Shown here one piece after another: positions 27,678-36,256 of a DNA stretch of 64,000 nucleotides (positions are counted from its first letter, which is position 1; each line of letters starts with the position of its first letter). Source of the stretch: Bifidobacterium sp. ESL0800 (GTDB lineage: Bacteria; Actinomycetota; Actinomycetes; Actinomycetales; Bifidobacteriaceae). The DNA is taken from the NCBI RefSeq assembly GCF_029395355.1, contig NZ_CP113913.1, positions 1,178,001-1,242,000 of the forward strand. Reading direction: 5' to 3'. The notes beneath the pieces were generated by a model. It was not told where the DNA came from, searched no databases, and was given only the letters and a program-made list of their open reading frames with translations. The translations under genes were made by a program, and so were the position numbers.

Positions 27678-27956
27678 TCAGATGATGAATTCCACCACGG
27701 CCAGAATGAACCACAAAACCATCGGTGTGACGTCCAATCCCCCATTGCCCATCCGAATGACGGGAATGTAGCGACGCAACCAGCGCAACGGCGGATCGGT
27801 CAGCACATAAAACACATTGACGATCGCCCCCATCACTCGCCCGGGACGCCAACGCGGCATCAACACGAACACCCAGTCGATCAGCACCCTGATAAAGAGC
27901 ACCGTCTCATAAACGCCGATAAGCCACTTGAGCAGATAAAGGAAGGTAAAGAGCAT
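27678..27956 (-). CDS. YggT-family membrane protein
   Basis: 92-residue protein with two hydrophobic helices separated by a basic loop (MPRWRPGRVMG ... DPPLRWLRRYIP), the YggT pattern. In Gram-positive bacteria it lies between sepF and divIVA and is linked to division or turgor, without a known activity. TGAGG overlaps the end of sepF and serves as ribosome site; six bases separate the genes. Confidence 0.9.
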   Translation of the reverse strand: MLFTFLYLLKWLIGVYETVLFIRVLIDWVFVLMPRWRPGRVMGAIVNVFYVLTDPPLRWLRRYIPVIRMGNGGLDVTPMVLWFILAVVEFII

Positions 27957-27962
27957 AAAACC

Positions 27963-28448
27963 TCAGAACAAATCATCTTCGGATTCATCGGACGACTGGT
28001 CCACCTTGATGTTGACCTGGGCCGGGCTCAACAGGAAGACCCTGGGCGTGACACGCTCCAGCGACCCGCGGACCCCGAAGACCACGCCGGCCGAAAAATC
28101 CACGATTCGGTATGCAACGGCTTCCGAGACGCCGGTGAGGTTCAGAACCACCGGAATGCCGTCACGGATGGCACGGCCGACCTTTTGGGCCTCGTCATAG
28201 GTCTTGGGATGAATAGTGGTGATGCGGTTGATACGACCTGCCGGGAAAGGCTTGGCGGTTCGCGCCGAGGAAGCACTGTCCTGAGTGCGTGTAGCGGGAG
28301 TCGCTTGTGGCGTAATAGGCGTCACGGTAGTGTCCGAATCGAAATCAGAGGATACGGCATCTTCGGTTTCCTGCGTTTCGTCGTCATCGTCATCAACGAC
28401 GTCAGCCATACCGAGATATGACATCGCCTTTTTCATGTATCCAGCCAT
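27963..28448 (-). CDS. sepF: Cell division protein SepF
   Basis: 161 residues. The N-terminal amphipathic membrane anchor (AGYMKKAMSYLGM), an acidic linker, and the C-terminal SepF domain (about 75-155, TTIHPKTYDEAQKVG, VVLNLTGVSE, RIVDFSAG) are all visible. SepF tethers FtsZ filaments to the membrane in actinobacteria, which lack FtsA. GAAAGGA upstream; 21 bp after ftsZ. Confidence 0.95.
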   Translation of the reverse strand: MAGYMKKAMSYLGMADVVDDDDDETQETEDAVSSDFDSDTTVTPITPQATPATRTQDSASSARTAKPFPAGRINRITTIHPKTYDEAQKVGRAIRDGIPVVLNLTGVSEAVAYRIVDFSAGVVFGVRGSLERVTPRVFLLSPAQVNIKVDQSSDESEDDLF

Positions 28449-28469
28449 AACAATCCTTTCGTCTACTCT

Positions 28470-29654
28470 TTAGCGCAGGAAATCGGGGATATCGAGATCG
28501 CCGGGATCGTCGGGCGAGGACGATTCATCCGGATCATCATACAAATCGGTCTCCGGGGTATGCGCGACGGTCGGAGTGTCCAAATCGGGCACATGACGCA
28601 CCAGAGGAGTCTGCGATTCGGCTTCATAGGTGTGGGCGGCAGGCTCCGCCGACTTTGAAACCGTATCGAGGCTCTCGGCGTCCTTCTTGCCTTCGGCGTC
28701 AAAGCCCGCCGCGATGACGGTGACACGGACCTCGTCGCCATAGGCGTCGTCCAGGGCGAGGCCCCAGATGATCTGCGCTTCCGGATGGATGGCCTTGCGC
28801 ACCAATTCGGTGGCGTCGCTGGCTTCCTGCAGCTTCAGGTCGGTCGGGCCGGCGATATTGATGAGCGCACCGTGCGCGCCCTCGATGCTCTCTTCAAGCA
28901 ACGGGGAGCTGATGGCGATCTCGGCGGCCTGGGTGGCGCGATCCTCGCCACGTGCGGAGCCGATGCCGAAGAGCGCGGTGCCCGCGCCACGCAGGATGGC
29001 GGTGACGTCGGAGAAGTCGACATGGATGTAGGAGTTCATCGTGATGAGGTCGGTGATGCCCTGCACGCCGGCCAGCAGCGCGGTATCGGCGGTCTTGAAG
29101 GCGTCGACGATGCCGATGGTCTTGTCGGAAAGCTCCAGGAGGCGGTCGTTGGGAATGACGATGAGCGCGTCGACTTCCTTGCGCAGGTTCTCGATGCCGA
29201 GCTTTGCCGAAGCCGCACGCTGCGGACCCTCGAAAGCAAACGGACGAGTGACCACCGCGATGGTCAAAGCACCCTGCTGATGCGCCGCACGCGCGACGAT
29301 GGGGCTTGCACCGGTACCGGTGCCACCACCCTCACCACAGGTGACGAAGACCATGTCGGCGCCCTTCAACGCCTCTTCGATATCCGACTGGTGATCCTGC
29401 GCAGCCTTGGCGCCCTTTTCCGGGTCAGCCCCGGCTCCCAGCCCACGGCTGGAATGGTCGCTCAGGGAAATCTTGACATCCGCGTCGCTGCGGAGCAGAT
29501 CTTTCGCGTCGGTATTAATCGCTACAAATTCAACGTTCTGCAAGCCTTCGGCAATCATTCGATTGACGGCGTTGCCACCGGCGCCACCGACTCCGACCAC
29601 CTTGATGCTCGTCTTATCGTTGAAATTGTCATTCTGGGCAATCTCGCTCACCAT
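28470..29654 (-). CDS. ftsZ: Cell division GTPase FtsZ
   Basis: 394-residue tubulin homologue that forms the Z ring. Seen: [14 protein letters not shown], the tubulin signature [10 protein letters not shown] near residue 105, NxxD-type T7 region, a disordered acidic linker from about 320, and the conserved C-terminal peptide DIPDFLR that binds SepF. AGGAG before the ATG. A long structured RNA element lies about 130 nt upstream. Confidence 0.97.
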   Translation of the reverse strand: MVSEIAQNDNFNDKTSIKVVGVGGAGGNAVNRMIAEGLQNVEFVAINTDAKDLLRSDADVKISLSDHSSRGLGAGADPEKGAKAAQDHQSDIEEALKGADMVFVTCGEGGGTGTGASPIVARAAHQQGALTIAVVTRPFAFEGPQRAASAKLGIENLRKEVDALIVIPNDRLLELSDKTIGIVDAFKTADTALLAGVQGITDLITMNSYIHVDFSDVTAILRGAGTALFGIGSARGEDRATQAAEIAISSPLLEESIEGAHGALINIAGPTDLKLQEASDATELVRKAIHPEAQIIWGLALDDAYGDEVRVTVIAAGFDAEGKKDAESLDTVSKSAEPAAHTYEAESQTPLVRHVPDLDTPTVAHTPETDLYDDPDESSSPDDPGDLDIPDFLR

Positions 29655-29783
29655 AGTCTCCTGTCACTTCACGGTTATGCCTATTACTCTATCGCAGAAC
29701 ACGCCTAAATTAAGACTATTTCCCGGGGTGTACCACATGTTTTTCCAATTTTTTATTAGACACCAAAAATATCCGACTGACGC

Positions 29784-29872
29784 GTTGGAGGCGGAAATAT
29801 ACAATGCTCAGGCACCCTCCAGGCCGGTAGGCCAAGCTTTACGCCTGATCATCGCATATTCCCGCCTCCAAC
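29784..29872 (-). ncRNA. Structured RNA element upstream of ftsZ
   Basis: 89-nt extended hairpin in the dusB-ftsZ gap. Outer helix: 29856-29872 with 29784-29800, 17 bp; the single imperfect pair is A/C on the plus strand but G-U in minus RNA, supporting the ftsZ strand. It continues for six more pairs (29850-29855 with 29802-29807 region), one A-G mismatch, then UCAGGC/GCCUGA (29848-29843 with 29813-29808). The 29-nt apical region holds a small GGCC-UACC-GGCC hairpin. No U-tract follows directly. I recall a published candidate motif named ftsZ-DE upstream of bifidobacterial ftsZ; whether this is it was not checked. Confidence 0.65.
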
Positions 29873-29910
29873 ACTCAACAAGATAAACCGGAACTAGTCA
29901 CTAATCCTAA

Positions 29911-31194
29911 TCAGTAGCTGGCGTCCATCGGGTCGTCACCGAAAAGCCGCTCGCGCTCTTCGTGGGTGGTGGTGCGCGAATCGAACCAGCCGTACGGGAC
30001 GTGGACCTTTTTCGCGTAGCGAACACGGCCGCGGGGCTTGTCGGTGACGCGCTCGGGATAGGTAATGGATGGATCAAGTCTGTCCATGACGGCTTTGACA
30101 TCATCCAATGTCTCGGATTCCATGAATTCGCGACGCGTGGATCCACCGACCGGGAATCCCTTCAGATACCAAGCGATGTGCTTGCGCAGATCGTGCACGG
30201 CCATCGTCTCGTCACCGTCGTAGAAGCGCAGCAACAGCTGGGCGTGTGTCATGATGATCTGGCACAGGCCCCCGAGAGTCGGGCTGAAACGCTCGCTGGA
30301 ACCGGCAAAGGCGTGCTTGATGTCGGAGAAGATCCACGGGCGGCCCTGGCAGCCACGGCCGATGGCGACGCCGGCACAACCCGTCTGCCGCACCATCTCC
30401 AGCGCGTCCTCGGCGCCCCAGATGTCACCGTTGCCGAACACCGGAACGTCAACGGCGTCCACGAGTTCGGCGATGCGGCTCCAGTCGGAATGGCCGCCAT
30501 AGTATTCGGCGGTCGTACGCGCATGCAGCGTCACGGCAGCGCACCCCTCATCCTCGGCGATACGCGCCGCATCAAGGAACGTGGTGTGGTCCGCGTCGAT
30601 GCCGACACGGATTTTGGCAGTCACCGGAATGTTTGCGTCGCGGCACACTTCGACCACCCGATGGATGAGCTCGCGGAACAGGTCCGTCTTCCATGGCAGC
30701 GCCGAGCCACCACCACGCTTGGTGACCTTGGGCACCGGGCAACCGAAATTGAGGTCGACATGGTCGGCCAAGTCGCCATCAACCACCATGCGAGCGGCCT
30801 GCGCGGTGATATTGGGGTCAACGCCGTAAAGCTGCAGCGAGCGAATCTTTTCGGTCGGCGCGAAGCGGCACAGTCGCAGCGCCTTGGGATTACGGGCCAC
30901 CAGCGCGCGAGCGGTGACCATTTCGGCGACATAGAGCCCGTCAGGTCCGTAGGCGCGGCAAATCGAGCGGAACGGCCAGTTGGTCACACCCGCCATAGGC
31001 GAGAGCACCACCGGCGTCTCGACATGAATGGGCCCCAAATCGACCGGTGCGATCTTCGGCAGCGGCTTGCCGTCGGCGTCCGCCTCGTATTCGCCGGCTG
31101 CGGCACTGGTCTCGCTCGGATCGAGCCCGGGCAGCGCCTTGAGCGCCTCGTCCCAGCCCTCATCAAAGTGCTGCCGAGCCTCCGAATAATCCAC
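29911..31194 (-). CDS. dusB: tRNA-dihydrouridine synthase
   Basis: 427-residue FMN enzyme reducing uridines in tRNA. The barrel begins with VLSPMAGVTNWPFR; the catalytic Cys is in LNFGCPVPKV; FMN-phosphate contacts appear as VFGNGDIWG and GCAGVAIGRG. It has an N-terminal extension of about 50 residues. Start is GTG at 31194: a stop lies a few codons upstream in frame, and ribosome-site similarity is weak (GAAGAAA). 26 bp after the glycyl-tRNA synthetase gene, so the two tRNA genes are probably co-transcribed. Confidence 0.93.
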   Translation of the reverse strand: MDYSEARQHFDEGWDEALKALPGLDPSETSAAAGEYEADADGKPLPKIAPVDLGPIHVETPVVLSPMAGVTNWPFRSICRAYGPDGLYVAEMVTARALVARNPKALRLCRFAPTEKIRSLQLYGVDPNITAQAARMVVDGDLADHVDLNFGCPVPKVTKRGGGSALPWKTDLFRELIHRVVEVCRDANIPVTAKIRVGIDADHTTFLDAARIAEDEGCAAVTLHARTTAEYYGGHSDWSRIAELVDAVDVPVFGNGDIWGAEDALEMVRQTGCAGVAIGRGCQGRPWIFSDIKHAFAGSSERFSPTLGGLCQIIMTHAQLLLRFYDGDETMAVHDLRKHIAWYLKGFPVGGSTRREFMESETLDDVKAVMDRLDPSITYPERVTDKPRGRVRYAKKVHVPYGWFDSRTTTHEERERLFGDDPMDASY

Positions 31195-31220
31195 TTTCTT
31201 CAGCCATTCCTCAAAGTTCT

Positions 31221-32741
31221 TCAGTAGAGGCCTCCTGCTTCGGCGATCTTCACCGGGGCGGACTCGTCGATGCCGGATTCCTTGGCGAAGTCGACGCCTC
31301 CATCGGCAGCGGTGTTGCCGACGATCGAAGCCGGGCCTTCGGGATAGCGCACGCGCTTCTCACCGATGCGGTCGGCGACGTACTGGGCCACATTGTCGAG
31401 GTCGACACGCTCCTGTTTCATGGAGTCGCGCTCACGGATGGTCACTGCGTGATCGTCGGCCGTGTCGAAGTCGACGGTGATGCACAGCGGGGTGCCGATC
31501 TCGTCCTGACGACGGTAGCGGCGGCCGATGGCGCCGGCCTCGTCATAGTCGATCATCCAGTCGTGCTGGCGCAGTTCGGCGGCCAGATCGTGGGCGATGC
31601 CCTGCAGCGGCGCCTTCTTGCTCAGCGGGAAGACGGCGGCCTTGACCGGGGAAAGGCGCGGGTCGAGACGCAGCACGGTACGGCGGTCGACGCCGCCCTT
31701 GGTGTTCGGTGCCTCGTCGACGGCGTAGGCATCCACCAGGAAGGCCATGAGCGAACGGGTCAGACCCGCGGCCGGCTCGATGACGTAGGGGATGTACTTC
31801 TTGCCGCTGGCCTGATCGAAGAAGGCCAGATCCTCGCCGGAATGCTCCTGATGCGCGGAAAGATCGAAGTCGGTGCGGTTGGCCACGCCTTCGAGCTCGC
31901 CCCAGTCGCTACCCTTGAAGCCGAACTTGTATTCGATGTCGACGGTGCGCTTGGAATAGTGCGCGAGCTTCTCCTTTGGATGCTCGTAATGACGCAGGTT
32001 CTCGGGGTTGATCCCCAAGTCGGTGTACCAGCGGGTGCGGGTGTCGATCCAGTACTGGTGCCACTCCTCGTCGGTGCCGGGCTCGACGAAGAACTCCATC
32101 TCCATCTGCTCGAATTCGCGGGTTCGGAAGATGAAGTTGCCGGGAGTGATCTCGTTACGGAAGGACTTGCCCATATTGGCGATGCCGAACGGCGGCTTGC
32201 TGCGCGAGGAGGTCATCACGTTCTTGAAGTCGACGAAGATACCCTGAGCGGTCTCCGGGCGCAGATAATGCAGCGAGTTCTCATCATCGACCGGGCCCAG
32301 GTGGGTGCGCAGCATCATATTGAAGTCGCGCGGTTCCGTCCACTGGCCGCGGGTGCCGCAGTCGGGGCAGACGATGGATTTCAGGCCGTCTTCCGGCATC
32401 TTGTCACCGTGCTTCTCGGCGTAGGACTCCTGCAACTTGTCGGCACGCTGGCGCTTATGGCAGTTGAGGCACTCGATCAGCGGGTCGTTGAAGACCTTGA
32501 CATGGCCGGAAGCCTCCCAGACCGCCGAGGGCAGGATGATGGAGGTGTCGACGCCGACGACATCGCCACGGGTGACCACCATCGAACGCCACCATTCGCG
32601 CTTGATATTGTCCTTCAGCGCGACACCGAGTGGGCCGTAATCCCATGCGGAACGTGTGCCGCCGTAAATCTCCCCCGCAGGGAACACGAAACCACGACGC
32701 TTGGCCAGCGATACGACTTCATCAAGTTTGGATTGAGCCAC
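31221..32741 (-). CDS. glyQS: Glycyl-tRNA synthetase (single-chain, alpha2 type)
   Basis: 506-residue class II synthetase of the dimeric archaeal/actinobacterial type. Seen: motif 1 region around [14 protein letters not shown], a zinc-type insert with CLNCHKRQ and [10 protein letters not shown], motif 2 (SFRNEITP ... [10 protein letters not shown]), motif 3 with [10 protein letters not shown], and the anticodon-binding domain from about 390. GTG start with GGAAGGTG upstream. First gene of a run with dusB. Confidence 0.95.
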   Translation of the reverse strand: MAQSKLDEVVSLAKRRGFVFPAGEIYGGTRSAWDYGPLGVALKDNIKREWWRSMVVTRGDVVGVDTSIILPSAVWEASGHVKVFNDPLIECLNCHKRQRADKLQESYAEKHGDKMPEDGLKSIVCPDCGTRGQWTEPRDFNMMLRTHLGPVDDENSLHYLRPETAQGIFVDFKNVMTSSRSKPPFGIANMGKSFRNEITPGNFIFRTREFEQMEMEFFVEPGTDEEWHQYWIDTRTRWYTDLGINPENLRHYEHPKEKLAHYSKRTVDIEYKFGFKGSDWGELEGVANRTDFDLSAHQEHSGEDLAFFDQASGKKYIPYVIEPAAGLTRSLMAFLVDAYAVDEAPNTKGGVDRRTVLRLDPRLSPVKAAVFPLSKKAPLQGIAHDLAAELRQHDWMIDYDEAGAIGRRYRRQDEIGTPLCITVDFDTADDHAVTIRERDSMKQERVDLDNVAQYVADRIGEKRVRYPEGPASIVGNTAADGGVDFAKESGIDESAPVKIAEAGGLY

Positions 32742-32908
32742 GACACACCTTCCGATTATCGGCTTTAATCAGCCGTTCCATGACATTTGCTTGTGTGCCT
32801 ACTTTATCGACATAGCGTGACACCTCCACCCAACCGCGGCAACCAGCAATGCCAAGCCTTGAAGGTAGCATGCTGTTGATGATTCAAAGAGATCAAAAGG
32901 AGATCAAT

Positions 32909-33286
32909 ATGAGTGAAAACCCCGACCGCAACGCCGTAAAACAAAGCGTTCCCCTCGACCCGGAAACCGGCAAACCCTACATCAATACAGTGGCGGCGGT
33001 GGCCATCGCCCCCAGCGGGACAGGCTCGGAGCTGAGCGAATACGTGGCGCAATCCGTCGATGTGATCCGCCAGTCAGGCCTGCCGAATGAGACCAACGCG
33101 ATGTTCACCAACATCGAAGGCGATCTTGACGACGTACTCAAAACGGTGCGGGACGCCACCATGGTGTTGGCAGCCCAGGGCTATCGCACTGGCGTCACAC
33201 TTAAACTCGACATACGTCCCGGTTTTTCCGGACAAATCAAAGAGAAACAGCAACTTGTTGACGACATTCTAAGTCAAACGAAATAA
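32909..33286 (+). CDS. MTH1187/YqgV-type thiamine-binding protein
   Basis: 125-residue protein of the UPF0045 (DUF77) family, whose members bind thiamine or related pyrimidines. The family pattern is clear: VAIAPSGTGSELSEYVAQSV, SGLPNETNAMFTNIEG, then a C-terminal helix. AAAGGAGATC before the ATG at 32909. Monocistronic; an orphan LacI gene follows after 88 bp. No thiamine transport or synthesis gene is adjacent. Confidence 0.85.
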   Translation: MSENPDRNAVKQSVPLDPETGKPYINTVAAVAIAPSGTGSELSEYVAQSVDVIRQSGLPNETNAMFTNIEGDLDDVLKTVRDATMVLAAQGYRTGVTLKLDIRPGFSGQIKEKQQLVDDILSQTK

Positions 33287-33359
33287 ACCGCCAATTTCCA
33301 ATGAAATGAGCATGAGTTTCAAATACTAGTCATTGCGTTTTACTTAGTCCGTAAATGGG

Positions 33360-33365
33360 TATAGA
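33360..33365 (+). promoter_or_regulatory. Possible -10 box of the LacI gene
   Basis: TATAGA nine bases before the ATG at 33375, with TTTTAC 16 bp upstream as a possible -35. No Shine-Dalgarno lies between, so the mRNA may be leaderless or nearly so. Confidence 0.4.
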
Positions 33366-33374
33366 TTAAAAAGC

Positions 33375-34424
33375 ATGATGACTATGAAAGACGTGGCGGA
33401 GAAGGCCGGAGTTTCGATCTCCACTGTCTCCTTGGTACTCAACAACAGAGATGCCGGGCGCGTAAAAACGCAAATCGCCGCAAAGGTGCGCGAGATAGCC
33501 GACGAACTCGGTTATAAGCCGAACCCGATGGCGCGCAGCTTGCGTACCAGCAAAACCAGTATTTTGGGGTTTGTCGCCGAGGATATCTATCACATCCCCT
33601 ACACTGCACAGACCCTGCAGGGTGCACAGGATGCGGCCAGCCATTACGGCTATATCATCCTCTTTGTGGATACGGACGGCTCAAGCAGCCAGACGGATCA
33701 GATTTCCGTCCTTCAACGCTATGGAATGGATGGATTCCTCTATTCTAAGCCGTCGAGCCAAGTCACCGAAGTTCCCGAAGATCTCGTCCATTCGCCGCTT
33801 GTTCTGATTTCCACCAATACCGTTGATAACCGCTTCCCCATCGTCGAACCCGACGAATTCGCCATCGGCTACGACGCCACCAAGAAACTTATCGACTCCG
33901 GAGCCCAAAAAATCGCCTATATCGGCAATGCGGCACCGACCATCGCCCAAGCTACCAGACTTGAAGGCTATCGCAGAGCCCTCCATGAAGCGAAGATTCC
34001 TTTCGACCAGAAAATGGTCGTCAATGTTTCTCAGGACGGTGACGCACTCGGCATGGTCTCCTCGCTTTTCGACGAAGTGGAACCCGACGCGTTCTTCTGC
34101 TACGACGATGCACGCGCCTGGTATATCTACGAATGCGCCGCACGCCGCGGTCTGACTGTTGGCAAGGATTTGTCGGTCATCGGCGTGGGCAACGACAGCA
34201 ATATCGTTGACACCTTCACACCTAAACTGGCCTCGGTCGCCATGCCTTATTATGAAATGGGCTATTGGGCGGTCTGCAAGCTGGTATCGCTGATCGAGAA
34301 ACGTTCGTTGGGAGACAATCCGTTCCCGGATAATCTCATCGATTTGCCACCGATCGATTCCGCCATTCCGGCATGCATCCATTGCCAGATCATCGGCGAC
34401 GAATCGGTTGTCGGTAAGAAATAA
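33375..34424 (+). CDS. LacI-family transcriptional regulator
   Basis: 349 residues: LacI helix-turn-helix at the N-terminus (MKDVAEKAGVSISTVSLVLN) with hinge helix near 50-60, then a periplasmic-binding-type effector domain (about 62-335). Most members respond to a sugar. No transporter or glycosidase is adjacent, so its target must lie elsewhere. Possible starts are two ATGs in tandem at 33375 and 33378, and a third at 33384; none has a ribosome site. A strong terminator follows. Confidence 0.9.
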   Translation: MMTMKDVAEKAGVSISTVSLVLNNRDAGRVKTQIAAKVREIADELGYKPNPMARSLRTSKTSILGFVAEDIYHIPYTAQTLQGAQDAASHYGYIILFVDTDGSSSQTDQISVLQRYGMDGFLYSKPSSQVTEVPEDLVHSPLVLISTNTVDNRFPIVEPDEFAIGYDATKKLIDSGAQKIAYIGNAAPTIAQATRLEGYRRALHEAKIPFDQKMVVNVSQDGDALGMVSSLFDEVEPDAFFCYDDARAWYIYECAARRGLTVGKDLSVIGVGNDSNIVDTFTPKLASVAMPYYEMGYWAVCKLVSLIEKRSLGDNPFPDNLIDLPPIDSAIPACIHCQIIGDESVVGKK

Positions 34425-34513
34425 GACAGCTCTATCTTTGATTTTGTGACGATGGGATATGACAATAAGATATGTAGATAGGTGATTGCTGCATTCGAGA
34501 TCGTCAGATATCA

Positions 34514-34557
34514 GTGATGGTTCTTCCAAATCAATTCGGAAGAACCATCACTTTTTT
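34514..34557 (+). terminator. Rho-independent terminator after the LacI gene
   Basis: Perfect 14-bp stem (34514-34527 with 34538-34551), 10-nt loop, then TTTTTT. The U-run is on the plus strand, serving the LacI gene; it also faces the 3' end of uppS. Confidence 0.92.
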
Positions 34558-34600
34558 GTGGCCTACCTTGCGCGGTTTTGTGCGCCGGTTGAGCGGCTCG

Positions 34601-35401
34601 TCACTTCGTCTTGGTCTTGACACCGCCGAAACGACGGTCGCGGTGAACGTAGTGGTCGATGGAACGCCACAGCGCCTTGCGTCCGTAGTCCGGGAAAAGT
34701 TCAGGTGCGAAATCGAGTTCCGCGTAGGCCGCTTCCCACGGCAGAAAGTTCGAGGTGCGCTGCTCGCCGGACGTGCGGATGACCAGGTCGCAATCGGGAA
34801 TATCGGGGTTGTAAAGATGATCGGCAATCATCGATTCGGTGACGCGATCGCCGCTGATCTTGCCGTCTCGCACATCACGGGCGATGGCCGCCGCGGCGTC
34901 GGCGATTTCGGAACGGCCGCCGTAATTGATGCAGAAAACCACATCGATGGTGGAATTGTGCTTGGTCCGTTCCATGGCGACCTCAAGCTCGTCGATCACG
35001 GACTTCCAGAGCCTCGGCCGCCTGCCCGACCAGCGCACGCGCACGCCCCACTCATCCATCTGGGCGACGCGACGGTGGATGATGTCTCGGGAGAAGCCCA
35101 TCAGGAAGCGCACTTCCTGCGGGCTACGCTTCCAGTTTTCCGTGGAGAAGGTATAGAGGCTCAGGTAACGCACGCCCGCCTCGATGGCGCCGGCGATGGT
35201 GTCGAATACGACCGGCTCGGCTGCCTGATGGCCGTGCGTGCGGGTCAGGCCGCGCTGCTGAGCCCAACGCCCGTTGCCGTCCATGATGACGCCGAGGTGA
35301 CGGGGAACCTTGCCTTTCGGGAACGCCGGGATAATCGACGGGTCGGAAAAAGGAGCCGCCGGAACGTCAAGCGAGGTGTAGTCCACATGTTCAAAAGCCA
35401 T
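34601..35401 (-). CDS. uppS: Undecaprenyl (polyprenyl) diphosphate synthase
   Basis: 266-residue cis-prenyltransferase making the lipid carrier for cell-wall synthesis. Seen: VIMDGNGRWAQQRG with catalytic Asp, GHQAAE, YLSLYTFSTENW with the conserved Phe-Ser-Thr-Glu-Asn-Trp, and DLVIRTSGEQRTSNFLPW near the C-terminus. Two bases separate it from recO, so translation is coupled. Confidence 0.95.
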   Translation of the reverse strand: MAFEHVDYTSLDVPAAPFSDPSIIPAFPKGKVPRHLGVIMDGNGRWAQQRGLTRTHGHQAAEPVVFDTIAGAIEAGVRYLSLYTFSTENWKRSPQEVRFLMGFSRDIIHRRVAQMDEWGVRVRWSGRRPRLWKSVIDELEVAMERTKHNSTIDVVFCINYGGRSEIADAAAAIARDVRDGKISGDRVTESMIADHLYNPDIPDCDLVIRTSGEQRTSNFLPWEAAYAELDFAPELFPDYGRKALWRSIDHYVHRDRRFGGVKTKTK

Positions 35402-35403
35402 AC

Positions 35404-36126
35404 TTATGAATCTAGCAACTTCAGCGAGCGGATGGGTCGTTCGAGGTAATATTCACCCCATTCTTCAACAAATCGCCGAATTTCGGCCTTCAAAGGTGCA
35501 CGATCAAGTACTTTCCAGTCCCCCTCGACAAGCGCCTCCATCTGTTCACGGCCGTCCAGATCAATGCGTTTCGAATCCGGGGTGTGGTCGGTGGAGCATA
35601 GTATCCCGCCGGAGGCCACGGAAAAGTAATCGAGGTCGTCACGCTTGCCGCAAACCGTACAGGACGAAAGGCGTGGGGTCCAACCGGCTTGGGCCAAAGC
35701 CCGCATGACATAGGAATCGCTGATGGCTTCGGCCGGATGGAGCGCACGTGCCAACGCCGCCAATGCAGCAATCAACAGCATGTATTGGCGTTGGGCCGGC
35801 TCGTGTTCTGTGGAGACGAGTTTGTCGGTCGTCTCGGCGATGACGTTGGCGGCGGTGTAGGCGTCGTAGTCCACACAAATGCGCGCGGCATAGGAGGAAA
35901 TGGAAGCGGCCTGCGAGATGACGTCCAGCGAACGGCCTTCGGCGATGAGCAGATCGTCGCGCATGAACGGTTCCAGCCTCCCGCCGAACCGTGATTTGGT
36001 GCGTCTCACGCCTTTGGCGACGGCACGCACCTTGCCGTGGGTGCGGGTCAGCAAGGTGATAATGCGGTCGGCCTCGCCGAGTTTGACGGTTTTCAAGACC
36101 ACGCCTTCATCGCGATACAGCGCCAT
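35404..36126 (-). CDS. recO: DNA repair protein RecO
   Basis: 240 residues. N-terminal OB fold (ALYRDEGVVLKTVKLGEADRI), helical middle, and a Cys cluster (CTVCGKRDD ... GGILC) typical of the RecO zinc finger, here with three of the four usual Cys visible. RecO loads RecA with RecR in gap repair. ATG at 36126 with GGGGAGG upstream; the GTG nine bases earlier is less likely. Confidence 0.92.
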   Translation of the reverse strand: MALYRDEGVVLKTVKLGEADRIITLLTRTHGKVRAVAKGVRRTKSRFGGRLEPFMRDDLLIAEGRSLDVISQAASISSYAARICVDYDAYTAANVIAETTDKLVSTEHEPAQRQYMLLIAALAALARALHPAEAISDSYVMRALAQAGWTPRLSSCTVCGKRDDLDYFSVASGGILCSTDHTPDSKRIDLDGREQMEALVEGDWKVLDRAPLKAEIRRFVEEWGEYYLERPIRSLKLLDS

Positions 36127-36256
36127 CCGCCTCACCTCCCCGATTCACTTCACAGATTCATACTACGAGCACCGCTTGTCGCATGGACGAAACCACAATA
36201 TCCGTCGACATTCATGTCCATCGAAATCAAGCCGATACGCAATCCGACATGTCTGA

